DNA of 64,000 nucleotides. Origin: Winogradskyella sp. UBA3174 (lineage in GTDB: Bacteria; Bacteroidota; Bacteroidia; Flavobacteriales; Flavobacteriaceae). The notes under the pieces were generated by a model. The model saw only the letters and a program-made list of their open reading frames with translations, had not been told where the DNA came from and made no database searches. How positions within the stretch are numbered: the first letter of the stretch is position 1; every line of letters starts with the position of its first letter. Of this stretch, positions 24,350 through 31,855 are shown in pieces. Both the position numbers and the translations under genes were made by a program. The DNA lies in NCBI RefSeq assembly GCF_002364335.1, contig NZ_DEXW01000062.1:75036-139035 (forward strand). The letters are read 5' to 3'.

Positions 24350-25696
24350 ATGTCTGATGATTTTGATTTATTAGAAACTAACTCTCAAGAAAAAGCTGAA
24401 AAGTTAGATGTAAACTGGGGAAAAGCCATAGACCAAATGAAGTCTAAATTGGCTCAAGAAGATGATCCTGAAAGTCGTCAGAAAATTTTGAACGCAACAT
24501 TAGATAATGTTGTAGATATGGCAGAAAAGGATAGAACAACTTTACTTGATGCTATTAAGGACTTAACAGATTACCAGGATGAAGTTGGGATTATGTTCGA
24601 AGGGTTTTCAGCCTTAAATCCTGCTGAGCAAAAAATTATAGATGATGCCGTAAAACGCTTAGAACGGGCTAAAGTAGAACTTGAAGATGCGAGCAACAAA
24701 CCAGACACATGGTGGAATAATCTTTGGGGACGAAAAAGTAAGATTAAGGATGCTGAAGCAGAACTTCAAACTGCTCAAAAAGAACGCGATGCATCAGATA
24801 ACAAAGCTAAAGCAATGTTTCAACAGCGTATAGAAACTGCAGATGTTCAGACGTTATTAAATGAATTGTCGTTTAAAAGTCAGGCAGCCATAAAACGTTT
24901 AAAAGACAGAGAAATTGAAATTAAAGAAGTAGAAGAAAGTCTTAAAACAGCAATTGTAGAAGCGAGTAAGAATCATACAAAAGCCCTTCAAAAGAAAAAA
25001 GAAGTAGAAGATAAACTCGAAACAGAATATGCTTTACTAAAACAAGCACGTCAAGCCCTAGAGGAAGTTGCAGATAAGCAGTCGACTGAATATTCTGAAG
25101 CTTTAAGTAAAGTGACAACGCTAGAGCAAAAAGTTGAAGAGTTAGAAGGTCTAAAAAACGCTTACACAACTCTAGCAGCATCAAAGGATAGTTTTGTACA
25201 CAAGCATAATCTTACCATAAAAGTATTAACGTCCTTACGTAGTAATTTACAAACACATCGTGCAAAATTAAAGTCAGATACAGATGAGCGTCTTAAATAT
25301 TACGACGGTTATGTAGTGGCTTTAAAAGCACGTACAGATCAAGAATTTGCTGCTATATTAGAACATTTAGGTGTTAAAACTGATGAGCATATTGGTGCAA
25401 CTTTAGCATCAATGCATACGGCAAGCGCAAAAGCACGTCAAGAAATGATGGATAATATTCCGGTTCACGAAAAAGTAATGCAAGGCGTTTATGGGAGTTA
25501 CGCTGAGGCTTTACAAGAAATTAGAGAGAAGGATAAGTCTATTCAACAGAATTTTGCAGAGCGTTATGGTATCGATATGAAAGAGATTTTCGAAGATTAC
25601 TACGCAGCAGATGCAAACGCACCTTCGGGTGATGGAGGTGGAGAGCCAGCTGGTGAGCCTAAGCCAGAAGCTAATGACGACGATCTTTTAGGATAA
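24350..25696 (+). CDS. large coiled-coil protein, first gene of an uncharacterised cluster
   Basis: A 448-residue, highly charged, cytoplasmic-looking protein with no signal peptide or membrane span. Heptad-like Lys/Glu/Leu patterns run from about residue 95 to 300 (for example KSKIKDAEAELQTAQKERDA and ALSKVTTLEQKVEELEGL), with a Trp-rich interruption DTWWNNLWGRKSK near residue 120. The region at about 300-420 is helical and less repetitive. The C-terminus is Gly/Pro-rich then acidic (PEANDDDLLG). It faintly recalls long helical TelA-like proteins, but I cannot assign it to that family. It leads a same-strand series that continues to 33553, and stacked inverted repeats lie upstream. Confidence 0.85.
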   Translation: MSDDFDLLETNSQEKAEKLDVNWGKAIDQMKSKLAQEDDPESRQKILNATLDNVVDMAEKDRTTLLDAIKDLTDYQDEVGIMFEGFSALNPAEQKIIDDAVKRLERAKVELEDASNKPDTWWNNLWGRKSKIKDAEAELQTAQKERDASDNKAKAMFQQRIETADVQTLLNELSFKSQAAIKRLKDREIEIKEVEESLKTAIVEASKNHTKALQKKKEVEDKLETEYALLKQARQALEEVADKQSTEYSEALSKVTTLEQKVEELEGLKNAYTTLAASKDSFVHKHNLTIKVLTSLRSNLQTHRAKLKSDTDERLKYYDGYVVALKARTDQEFAAILEHLGVKTDEHIGATLASMHTASAKARQEMMDNIPVHEKVMQGVYGSYAEALQEIREKDKSIQQNFAERYGIDMKEIFEDYYAADANAPSGDGGGEPAGEPKPEANDDDLLG

Positions 25697-25818
25697 CAGA
25701 TTTGTGTTTCTTTAGTTGTAAACTATATTATAGGAAACTAAGAATTTATAAGACAAGGCCTCATAGATTTTATTTGTGGGGTGTCTAAATAACTAAATTA
25801 TTTTAACTATAATTATTC

Positions 25819-26877
25819 ATGTCCATAGGCAACATTGTTACACCTTTAGATTCAGCAGTATTAGACTCTAAGGAGCAATATATATTCTATCATAAAGCAA
25901 TAGACTTTACACTAAAAGAGCTAATTGTTGCAGTTCAGGCAAAGCAATTGTTAAATCAGCAAGAAGTATTACTTTTTAAACAATACTGCGATTTGTTATT
26001 GTATTCTATAGAAGCCATGCGTGTTAAGTACATGTATGATGACGAAGAGAATATGAAAGTAGATCTTACCGATTCTAGTTTTCCTAACTATTTAGAGTTT
26101 CGTTATTTATTTAATGATTTGGCATTACGCGAAGAATATCTCGGAAAACTTACAGATATAGAGACGCTAAAAGACGAGTTTTTAGATACACTAATGCGAA
26201 AGAAAGAACCAATTGCCAAGCGAAAATTGTTTCAAGCTTCATCAATTGTTTATTATGCATCAGCGAAGAAGGAATATATATTCAATCGTTTTGTTCAGGG
26301 TAAAATCATAACAGCACCAGAAGGCAACCAAGGAGAGCACCTTGTGAGTTGGAGTTTTTATGATGTATCTCACAATAGACCATTTATTTGTTATATGTAT
26401 TTTGATTACGACGGTAGAAATATACTAGATTATAAAGATGAAATCTATGAAGTGCTTAAAAATGCAGCAGACAGAGAAATGTCATTAGAGACGATGGCTT
26501 ATGCTATAGATAAACGTTTACCAAAAGTGTTTCCTAAGCTTATAAAGCGTGTCGATTTAGGACCAATACATAATGTATTTGCAAAAGATGAAAATAAAGT
26601 GACTCATGCTGTCTTAAAAGGTATTGCGAACAAAGAAATCCCTTTAGAATCTTATGCTATTTCTGTTAAAATAGATGAACTTAAATCAGCAAGCGAATTT
26701 AAAGAAGGTAGTTTTTTTAGCAAACAAACTTTTCAAAGATGGGATGCAATGTTTAGACAACGCTATGTTTTTGCACCACACAGAATCATACAAATGCTAT
26801 ATAATAAAACACCAGAAATAATGAATAAGTTAGCAATGGCGCCTATTCAGATTTCAGAATTTAAAATTGATAAATAA
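25819..26877 (+). CDS. protein of unknown function, directly upstream of the AAA+ ATPase
   Basis: A 352-residue soluble protein with an ATG start and no signal peptide. The N-terminal half (about 1-150) looks helical (KEQYIFYHKAIDFTLKELIV; LLNQQEVLLFKQYCDLLLYS). The middle (about 165-205) has beta-like segments with several aromatics (HLVSWSFYDVSHNRPFICYM). The C-terminal part is mixed, ending with FAPHRIIQMLYNKTPEIMNK. I recognise no catalytic motif. It lies 122 bases after the coiled-coil gene and 60 bases before the AAA+ gene, so it is probably a functional partner of the ATPase. Confidence 0.82.
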   Translation: MSIGNIVTPLDSAVLDSKEQYIFYHKAIDFTLKELIVAVQAKQLLNQQEVLLFKQYCDLLLYSIEAMRVKYMYDDEENMKVDLTDSSFPNYLEFRYLFNDLALREEYLGKLTDIETLKDEFLDTLMRKKEPIAKRKLFQASSIVYYASAKKEYIFNRFVQGKIITAPEGNQGEHLVSWSFYDVSHNRPFICYMYFDYDGRNILDYKDEIYEVLKNAADREMSLETMAYAIDKRLPKVFPKLIKRVDLGPIHNVFAKDENKVTHAVLKGIANKEIPLESYAISVKIDELKSASEFKEGSFFSKQTFQRWDAMFRQRYVFAPHRIIQMLYNKTPEIMNKLAMAPIQISEFKIDK

Positions 26878-26937
26878 AAGTAGTCAGTCGTGGTCGTAAT
26901 ATTTAGTTCTGCCAACTGAGACTACAAACTAAAGAAC

Positions 26938-28899
26938 ATGGAGCACAATTCAACTTTCCCTATAAAACAAAACGAACTCGACATGCTTCGTGATGAAGCA
27001 ACATCATATTTAAAATCCATTCAATGGGAACAAAGCCAAAGGGCTAAAAATAAAGACAATGACGCTAAAGATGAATCCATATTATTGTATTTGTCTAGAG
27101 CTAATAATGGAAGTAACGTTAATGTAACTTCAGTTTCAAAAACCATATTGGCATTAAAAAAACGCTTGTTACCAGAATCCGTAGCGCTCCCACTTTATTT
27201 AAATCAGACGTTGTATGCTGTACAAGAAGGTTTAACACTTGGTATGTGGATTAAAGACAGCTATTACGATGCTTCAGGCTTATCTAGCTTGAGTGAAAAT
27301 AGATCAGCGCTAGACAATTCTGGAAAACGAGAGTACGAAAGTAAAATGCACACGTCTACAGCATACATGTTATTTGCTACAGCGTATAAAGTTTTACACG
27401 ATTTAAAACCACACGCATCCGACGATTTATCTGTAATGAAACAGAAGTTTGCCGGTATTCCGGAAGTATCGCTTATGACACCTCTAAAAGGAATTTCGTG
27501 TCAGTTATTTTATTTCGATAAGTATTTAGGACATCCTGATATTATAAAATCAGATAAAGATGTTATCGATTTTACTGTTGTTTATTTTGAAGCTTTAATA
27601 GATGAAATTCAACTGCGAAAAAGTAGTTTAGAACATACTGAGACTATAGTTGATAGAACTTATAAACTTGAAAACTCTGAATTTGCTGTTTCAGGATGGG
27701 ACAATGTATTTTCTGGTACAGCGAAGAGTATAGAGTTCAACAAAATTGAGTTCGAACAAATTGTAGGTAACAGAGATGCAAAACACTTTGCACGTCGTTT
27801 AACGGAACGCATGTTAAGCTATGATTTTGAAGCAAAGAAAAATCCGTTTCAAGAATTAGGCGGATTTATGCCTGTTTTTATGGGTTACGGAATTCCAGGT
27901 ACTGGAAAAAGTATGTTGATTGCAGCGATTGCTACACGATTGAAATTGCATAGTGATAATCTCGATATTCCATTTTTATTCCACCCAATGCCAGATACTT
28001 TGATAAGTACGTTTCAAGGTGGTTCTGCAGAGAAAATGGTAGATTGGATGAAGCCACTGCAAGATCCAACCAAATTAATTTTTGCACCAATAGATGATGC
28101 TGAAAATAATTTGCAAGAACGAACAGCTCAAGGTGTTTCTGCTGGAGTAAAAGAAGTGATAGGTGTATTTTTAAGATATACAGAAGGAGCGTATGCCGTA
28201 AATTACGGAAACAGTTCTATTGGTTTGTTTACAAACTTACCAGAAATGTTAGATAAAGCCGTTATTTCTCGAGTGCAAGGTCGATTCAAAATTGATGGTG
28301 CACGTTCTGAGCACGATTTTATAGATCAAGATTATATATGGTGGAAGAAGTTAAAAGATACCATGCCAGATTTTGTGAATATGGATGATCCTGAAACCTA
28401 TAAATACTTATCAGATCAAGGTCTAGCAAAAACGATGGGAGAAATTCTTAATACCGTTGAAAAGCCTTCAGAAGAACGCGTTCACGACACGTTTAATAAA
28501 GTAGAAAGGCTTCATAAAACAGATGATCACATGTTCTATGCAAGCTTGTATAAAGAGATTCAGAATATATTCCCGTTCTTTTCTTCACGAGATGTGCGTA
28601 ACATTCAATCTGCCATTTCATTGCGACTAACAGATTTTGATTTAGAACAAGATTGGTTTGAGAATCCAGAGAAATATTTTAAAAAGGATTATGAGACCAA
28701 ATTCAATATGCTTCAAGAATTAATGAAATCGAATATGAAAGGTTTAAACTTTTCAGACATAAGAAGACAAGAGGTTATACGCTATTTAGACAATGTAGCG
28801 ACTATTGCAGATACAGACTTTAAACGAAAAGTAGATTCTAGAGTTAACCAGTTAAATATTGAAACTGAAGCTCGTGAGCAGTTTGGAAATAAAAACTAA
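26938..28899 (+). CDS. AAA+ ATPase with large N-terminal domain
   Basis: A 653-residue protein. Residues 1-300 form a mostly helical domain with no recognised family. The AAA module follows: Walker A GIPGTGKS at 318-325, a pore-like FQGGSAEKMVDW at 359-370, a Walker B region LIFAPIDDAEN at 380-390 and a second region of homology TNLPEMLDKAVISRVQGRF at 432-450 containing sensor 1 and arginine-finger candidates. The Walker B catalytic Glu appears to be replaced by Asp (Asp386-Asp387). About 200 C-terminal residues hold a small helical lid and an extension. This is a classical AAA unfoldase/remodeller pattern, with no protease domain. Targets are unknown. Confidence 0.88.
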   Translation: MEHNSTFPIKQNELDMLRDEATSYLKSIQWEQSQRAKNKDNDAKDESILLYLSRANNGSNVNVTSVSKTILALKKRLLPESVALPLYLNQTLYAVQEGLTLGMWIKDSYYDASGLSSLSENRSALDNSGKREYESKMHTSTAYMLFATAYKVLHDLKPHASDDLSVMKQKFAGIPEVSLMTPLKGISCQLFYFDKYLGHPDIIKSDKDVIDFTVVYFEALIDEIQLRKSSLEHTETIVDRTYKLENSEFAVSGWDNVFSGTAKSIEFNKIEFEQIVGNRDAKHFARRLTERMLSYDFEAKKNPFQELGGFMPVFMGYGIPGTGKSMLIAAIATRLKLHSDNLDIPFLFHPMPDTLISTFQGGSAEKMVDWMKPLQDPTKLIFAPIDDAENNLQERTAQGVSAGVKEVIGVFLRYTEGAYAVNYGNSSIGLFTNLPEMLDKAVISRVQGRFKIDGARSEHDFIDQDYIWWKKLKDTMPDFVNMDDPETYKYLSDQGLAKTMGEILNTVEKPSEERVHDTFNKVERLHKTDDHMFYASLYKEIQNIFPFFSSRDVRNIQSAISLRLTDFDLEQDWFENPEKYFKKDYETKFNMLQELMKSNMKGLNFSDIRRQEVIRYLDNVATIADTDFKRKVDSRVNQLNIETEAREQFGNKN

Positions 28900-28903
28900 T
28901 GCG

Positions 28904-29038
28904 ATGTCAAAAGAAATAACTATTCCGAGTAAATCATTAGGTGTGCAAGAGTCTTTATCATTTGTTTATATTAAGGTGTTAATTCCACTTTTAGTAAAAA
29001 GTAGAAAAAAATGGAAAAATATCAAATGGCATGGATGA
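28904..29038 (+). CDS. possible 44-residue basic peptide
   Basis: An ORF from the ATG at 28904 to the TGA at 29036-29038, starting 4 bases after the AAA+ stop and overlapping the Nudix start by 8 bases. It has a hydrophobic central stretch (SLSFVYIKVLIPLLV) and a very basic tail (KSRKKWKNIKWHG). Tight packing on both sides supports translation. Its small size and lack of family are against it. Confidence 0.33.
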   Translation: MSKEITIPSKSLGVQESLSFVYIKVLIPLLVKSRKKWKNIKWHG

Positions 29039-29612
29039 AAATCTTAAAAATATAAAACACACAATACTTTCTAAAGCCTGGGCAAAATTAGATAGAATTG
29101 ACTACGATTTTCAATTTGCAAATGGTGAGTGGAAAAGTGTTACGAGAGAATGTTACAATCGTGGTGATGGAGCGGCAATTCTATTATATAATTCTGAAAA
29201 AGGGACTGTGATTTTAACTAAACAATTCAGAATGCCAATTTATGAGAATGATAAGTCTGAAGGCATGTCAATAGAAGCTTGCGCTGGCGCCATAGATAAT
29301 AATGACGACCCATTAGAAACAATTATAAGAGAAACAGAAGAGGAAGTTGGTTATAAATTAAACGATGCAAAACAAGTGCTTACTGCATATACATCACCAG
29401 GAGCGTTAACCGAAAAAATGTATTTATTTATTGCGCAGTATACGGATGAAATGAAAGTAAATAATGGTGGAGGTTTGGAAAGTGAAAATGATGAAATAGA
29501 AGTGCTAGAAATTCCATTTCCAAAAGCGATAGCTATGATTGAAAGTGAAAATATTATAGATGCAAAGACAATTATGTTATTACAATATGCACAGATTAAT
29601 AAGTTGTTGTAA
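29031..29612 (+). CDS. Nudix hydrolase, NudK/ADP-ribose pyrophosphatase-like
   Basis: A 193-residue Nudix protein. The Nudix box is ETIIRETEEEVGYKL near residues 102-116, preceded by the Gly-containing EACAGAIDNND. YTSPGALTEKMYLFIAQY just after it is typical of the NudK/NudF group that hydrolyses GDP-mannose, ADP-ribose or related nucleotide sugars. The N-terminal domain contributes to the dimer interface. The length is normal. It sits inside the uncharacterised cluster between the AAA+ gene and a small membrane protein, 13 bases upstream of the latter. It may take part in the same process or be a housekeeping passenger. Confidence 0.88.
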   Translation: MDENLKNIKHTILSKAWAKLDRIDYDFQFANGEWKSVTRECYNRGDGAAILLYNSEKGTVILTKQFRMPIYENDKSEGMSIEACAGAIDNNDDPLETIIRETEEEVGYKLNDAKQVLTAYTSPGALTEKMYLFIAQYTDEMKVNNGGGLESENDEIEVLEIPFPKAIAMIESENIIDAKTIMLLQYAQINKLL

Positions 29613-29625
29613 CTAATAAATTATT

Positions 29626-29856
29626 ATGGATTTAATAGACAAAACCACGGAAAAATTAAAGGCTAAATTAGAAAGTTTTAAAATGATTACAGGAGTATTA
29701 ATAGGTGTTTTGAGTTTATTATTTATTGTCTGTGTTTACGGACTATTAACAAAAGAAGACAATAGCACTTTTTTGGCATTAATAATTATGCCATTTGCTT
29801 TGAGTGCAATTATTCCATTAAATTTTGTAAATATAAAAAAGATTAAAAAGGAATAG
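29626..29856 (+). CDS. 76-residue two-span membrane protein, unknown
   Basis: An ATG start 13 bases after the Nudix stop. A basic amphipathic N-terminus (TTEKLKAKLESFK) precedes two hydrophobic helices at about residues 21-42 and 49-69, ending with a lysine-rich tail (NIKKIKKE). Probably an inner-membrane protein with both ends in the cytoplasm. No family is recognised. It is likely translated with the Nudix gene. Confidence 0.7.
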   Translation: MDLIDKTTEKLKAKLESFKMITGVLIGVLSLLFIVCVYGLLTKEDNSTFLALIIMPFALSAIIPLNFVNIKKIKKE

Positions 29857-29947
29857 AATTGAGAAAATAACAAAATTTTGAATTTAAAGGTTACAAATTC
29901 TTTACTAGTAAATCTCAATATAAGATTAGCGTTTTCGCGCCAACAAG

Positions 29948-31183
29948 ATGAACAAACTAAAACAAGTAAATTTATATAGAAGTGAACTAATTCCTGTTAG
30001 CGGGAAATTAGTTGAGCGTTACAATAAATGTTTAAAGACACTTGGTTTTTCTGAGACTAAACTTACGTCGTTTTCTATTGATGGAGTAGGTTGGAGTCCC
30101 GAGGTTGCTGAAGAAAAGAATGATGTGCAATACCTGAATCATGGTGATGCTAATCCGCACGGTATCATTATTTCACCTTTACAAAAAGGAAAACCTGTGT
30201 ATTTACCTTTTCATTCTTTTGATAGGGAAATGATGCAACAAGTGTTTAGAACGCATGGACAAAAGATAAATGATATTACCAGAGATTCGGCAATATGTAT
30301 AGATTTTGATCAAGATATTGATGTGTTTTACGAACCATTAGATGTTCTTAAGTATGATGATGTAAGTATTACATTTAGACTTATAGATAATCTTGAAGGC
30401 AAACAAAAAGAGCAATTAAGACTTATTGAAAAATTTAAAACAGGTAACAATTTTATAGACGAAGCCATTCATAAAGAATTACTAGATTCTGCCGCTACTT
30501 ACGGAGATTTGAGAGATAGAGATTTAAGCCTACACGCATTACAGTACTCAACAAGTTCATTTTTCACAAGAGCTTTCGATGGTGTCTACTTGCTTAGAGA
30601 TTTTATTAAACCTATTGTCGTTTTTGAAAGGATGGAGGTTTATAAAGAAGCCATAAAAGACACAATACACGACGTGTTAATTTATCATATTTCACAACCA
30701 GAATTAGTCGATAAGTTAAAAGATCATATTATAATTCAATGTGATTTAGAATCTATTATAAAAACACCAAATTACGATAGAATAAAAAAGTTTGAACTTA
30801 ATCGGTTTTTAAAAGACACTGAACACCCAGTAAAAGACATTTTGAATAATAATGTATTATTTAAAAGTTACTTAAATAAAATAGATATTAAAACGCGCAA
30901 ACAAGTAATGGGTGTTGAGCTATACCTAGAAAAGTTAGAACGTAGTAATGCGTTTAAAGTTGAAGATATGGTAGAACAATCGCTGTATTTTGCATTGCAT
31001 CAACCACATTCATCATTATCGGCAGAGCATCGCGATTTAATACATAAGTTGCTAATTAACATTTCACCAAAAGATGTTTTATTCTTGTATTGGTATGATA
31101 AAGAACAGTTTTATAAGAGTTATGAGACTTGGGATAATTCTTTTAGAGATTGGGTAATAGAGTGTATTAGTAACAATATATAA
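29948..31183 (+). CDS. 411-residue protein of unknown function in the AAA+ cluster
   Basis: A soluble-looking protein with no signal or membrane segment. The N-terminal part (about 1-150) has beta-rich stretches: KLTSFSIDGVGWSPEV, YLNHGDANPHGIIISP and PVYLPFHSFDREMMQQVF. The rest is mainly helical with many charged residues (KQKEQLRLIEKFKTGNNF; LHALQYSTSSFFTRAFDGVY), ending in aromatic-rich VLFLYWYDKEQFYKSYETW. No nucleotide-binding or catalytic motif stands out. It lies 91 bases after the small membrane protein and 41 bases before the next membrane protein. It may be a partner of the AAA+ ATPase. Confidence 0.8.
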   Translation: MNKLKQVNLYRSELIPVSGKLVERYNKCLKTLGFSETKLTSFSIDGVGWSPEVAEEKNDVQYLNHGDANPHGIIISPLQKGKPVYLPFHSFDREMMQQVFRTHGQKINDITRDSAICIDFDQDIDVFYEPLDVLKYDDVSITFRLIDNLEGKQKEQLRLIEKFKTGNNFIDEAIHKELLDSAATYGDLRDRDLSLHALQYSTSSFFTRAFDGVYLLRDFIKPIVVFERMEVYKEAIKDTIHDVLIYHISQPELVDKLKDHIIIQCDLESIIKTPNYDRIKKFELNRFLKDTEHPVKDILNNNVLFKSYLNKIDIKTRKQVMGVELYLEKLERSNAFKVEDMVEQSLYFALHQPHSSLSAEHRDLIHKLLINISPKDVLFLYWYDKEQFYKSYETWDNSFRDWVIECISNNI

Positions 31184-31224
31184 GAATTTTAGACTAATTT
31201 TATAAGAACCTTAAACACAATGCC

Positions 31225-31761
31225 ATGGGAATTGAACTCGTCATATTTATAGCAGCCATTTTATTTGGAATTTTTCTGTATTGGAGAGAATCTAACGGAA
31301 ACGGAGCTTATCGTTTTTTAAACAAAGTAGTAAATAGTAAAGAACTACAAATGAGTTCTGATAATCCCAAAGGATTTGTCTATAGGCAAGCTTTTTTACC
31401 ACGCTTGGTTTTTGTAGTTACGGTTGTCTTAATAGCTGCTTTAATCGTAGAATTTTTAACACCAATTTCTGTTTTTGGTAGTTATAATGGAGTTTCGGCA
31501 TTTTCATCTTTTGCCGCAGGAACACTATTAGGAACTTATTTGGCAAATTTTGTAATTAAGACGTCTGAGGTTGTAGAGGAAAAGAGTGGCTCTATTGGCG
31601 ATATGGTAGAAGACGCTGTTGAAAAAGGTAAAGACTTTATCGAAGATTTAAAAGCTAAAGAGCCCAAAGCAATTGAAGAAGTTCAAAAGGAAATTAAAAC
31701 AGAACCTAAAGTTGAAAAAGAAAGTGCACGTGACCGTTTAAAAGATAAGGGTCTAATGTAG
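31225..31761 (+). CDS. membrane protein with charged coiled-coil-like tail, unknown
   Basis: A 178-residue protein. Hydrophobic segments lie near residues 3-20, 55-75 and 82-112 (the last with FAAGTLLGTYLANFVI). The C-terminal 60 residues are highly charged and helical (EEKSGSIGDMVEDAVEKGKD; KEPKAIEEVQKEIKTEPKVE), probably cytoplasmic and available for protein contacts. There is no family match. It is followed by an REP-like repeat and then by the large membrane protein of the same cluster. Confidence 0.75.
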   Translation: MGIELVIFIAAILFGIFLYWRESNGNGAYRFLNKVVNSKELQMSSDNPKGFVYRQAFLPRLVFVVTVVLIAALIVEFLTPISVFGSYNGVSAFSSFAAGTLLGTYLANFVIKTSEVVEEKSGSIGDMVEDAVEKGKDFIEDLKAKEPKAIEEVQKEIKTEPKVEKESARDRLKDKGLM

Positions 31762-31770
31762 CAAAGACGT

Positions 31771-31845
31771 GTTATCCTAAATTAATTTCAGGATCTCATT
31801 TCAAATAAGTAAGTTTAAGATTCTGAAACACGCTCAGAATGTCAA
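31771..31845. repeat. REP-like pair of imperfect palindromes
   Basis: Two small hairpins in a 94-base gap. One has ATCCT / AGGAT arms (31774-31778, 31790-31794) and the second has perfect ATTCTGA / TCAGAAT arms (31820-31826, 31834-31840). The words TTCAGGATCTCATT and AGATTCTGAAACACG recall dispersed intergenic palindromic repeats that I remember from marine flavobacterial genomes. No second copy was noticed in this window. Confidence 0.45.
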
Positions 31846-31855
31846 TAAAGAAAGT

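Noticed and set aside
24350..25696. TelA-type tellurite resistance protein
   Set aside because: Only the helical character is similar. I could not see TelA-specific motifs, so the protein is left unassigned.
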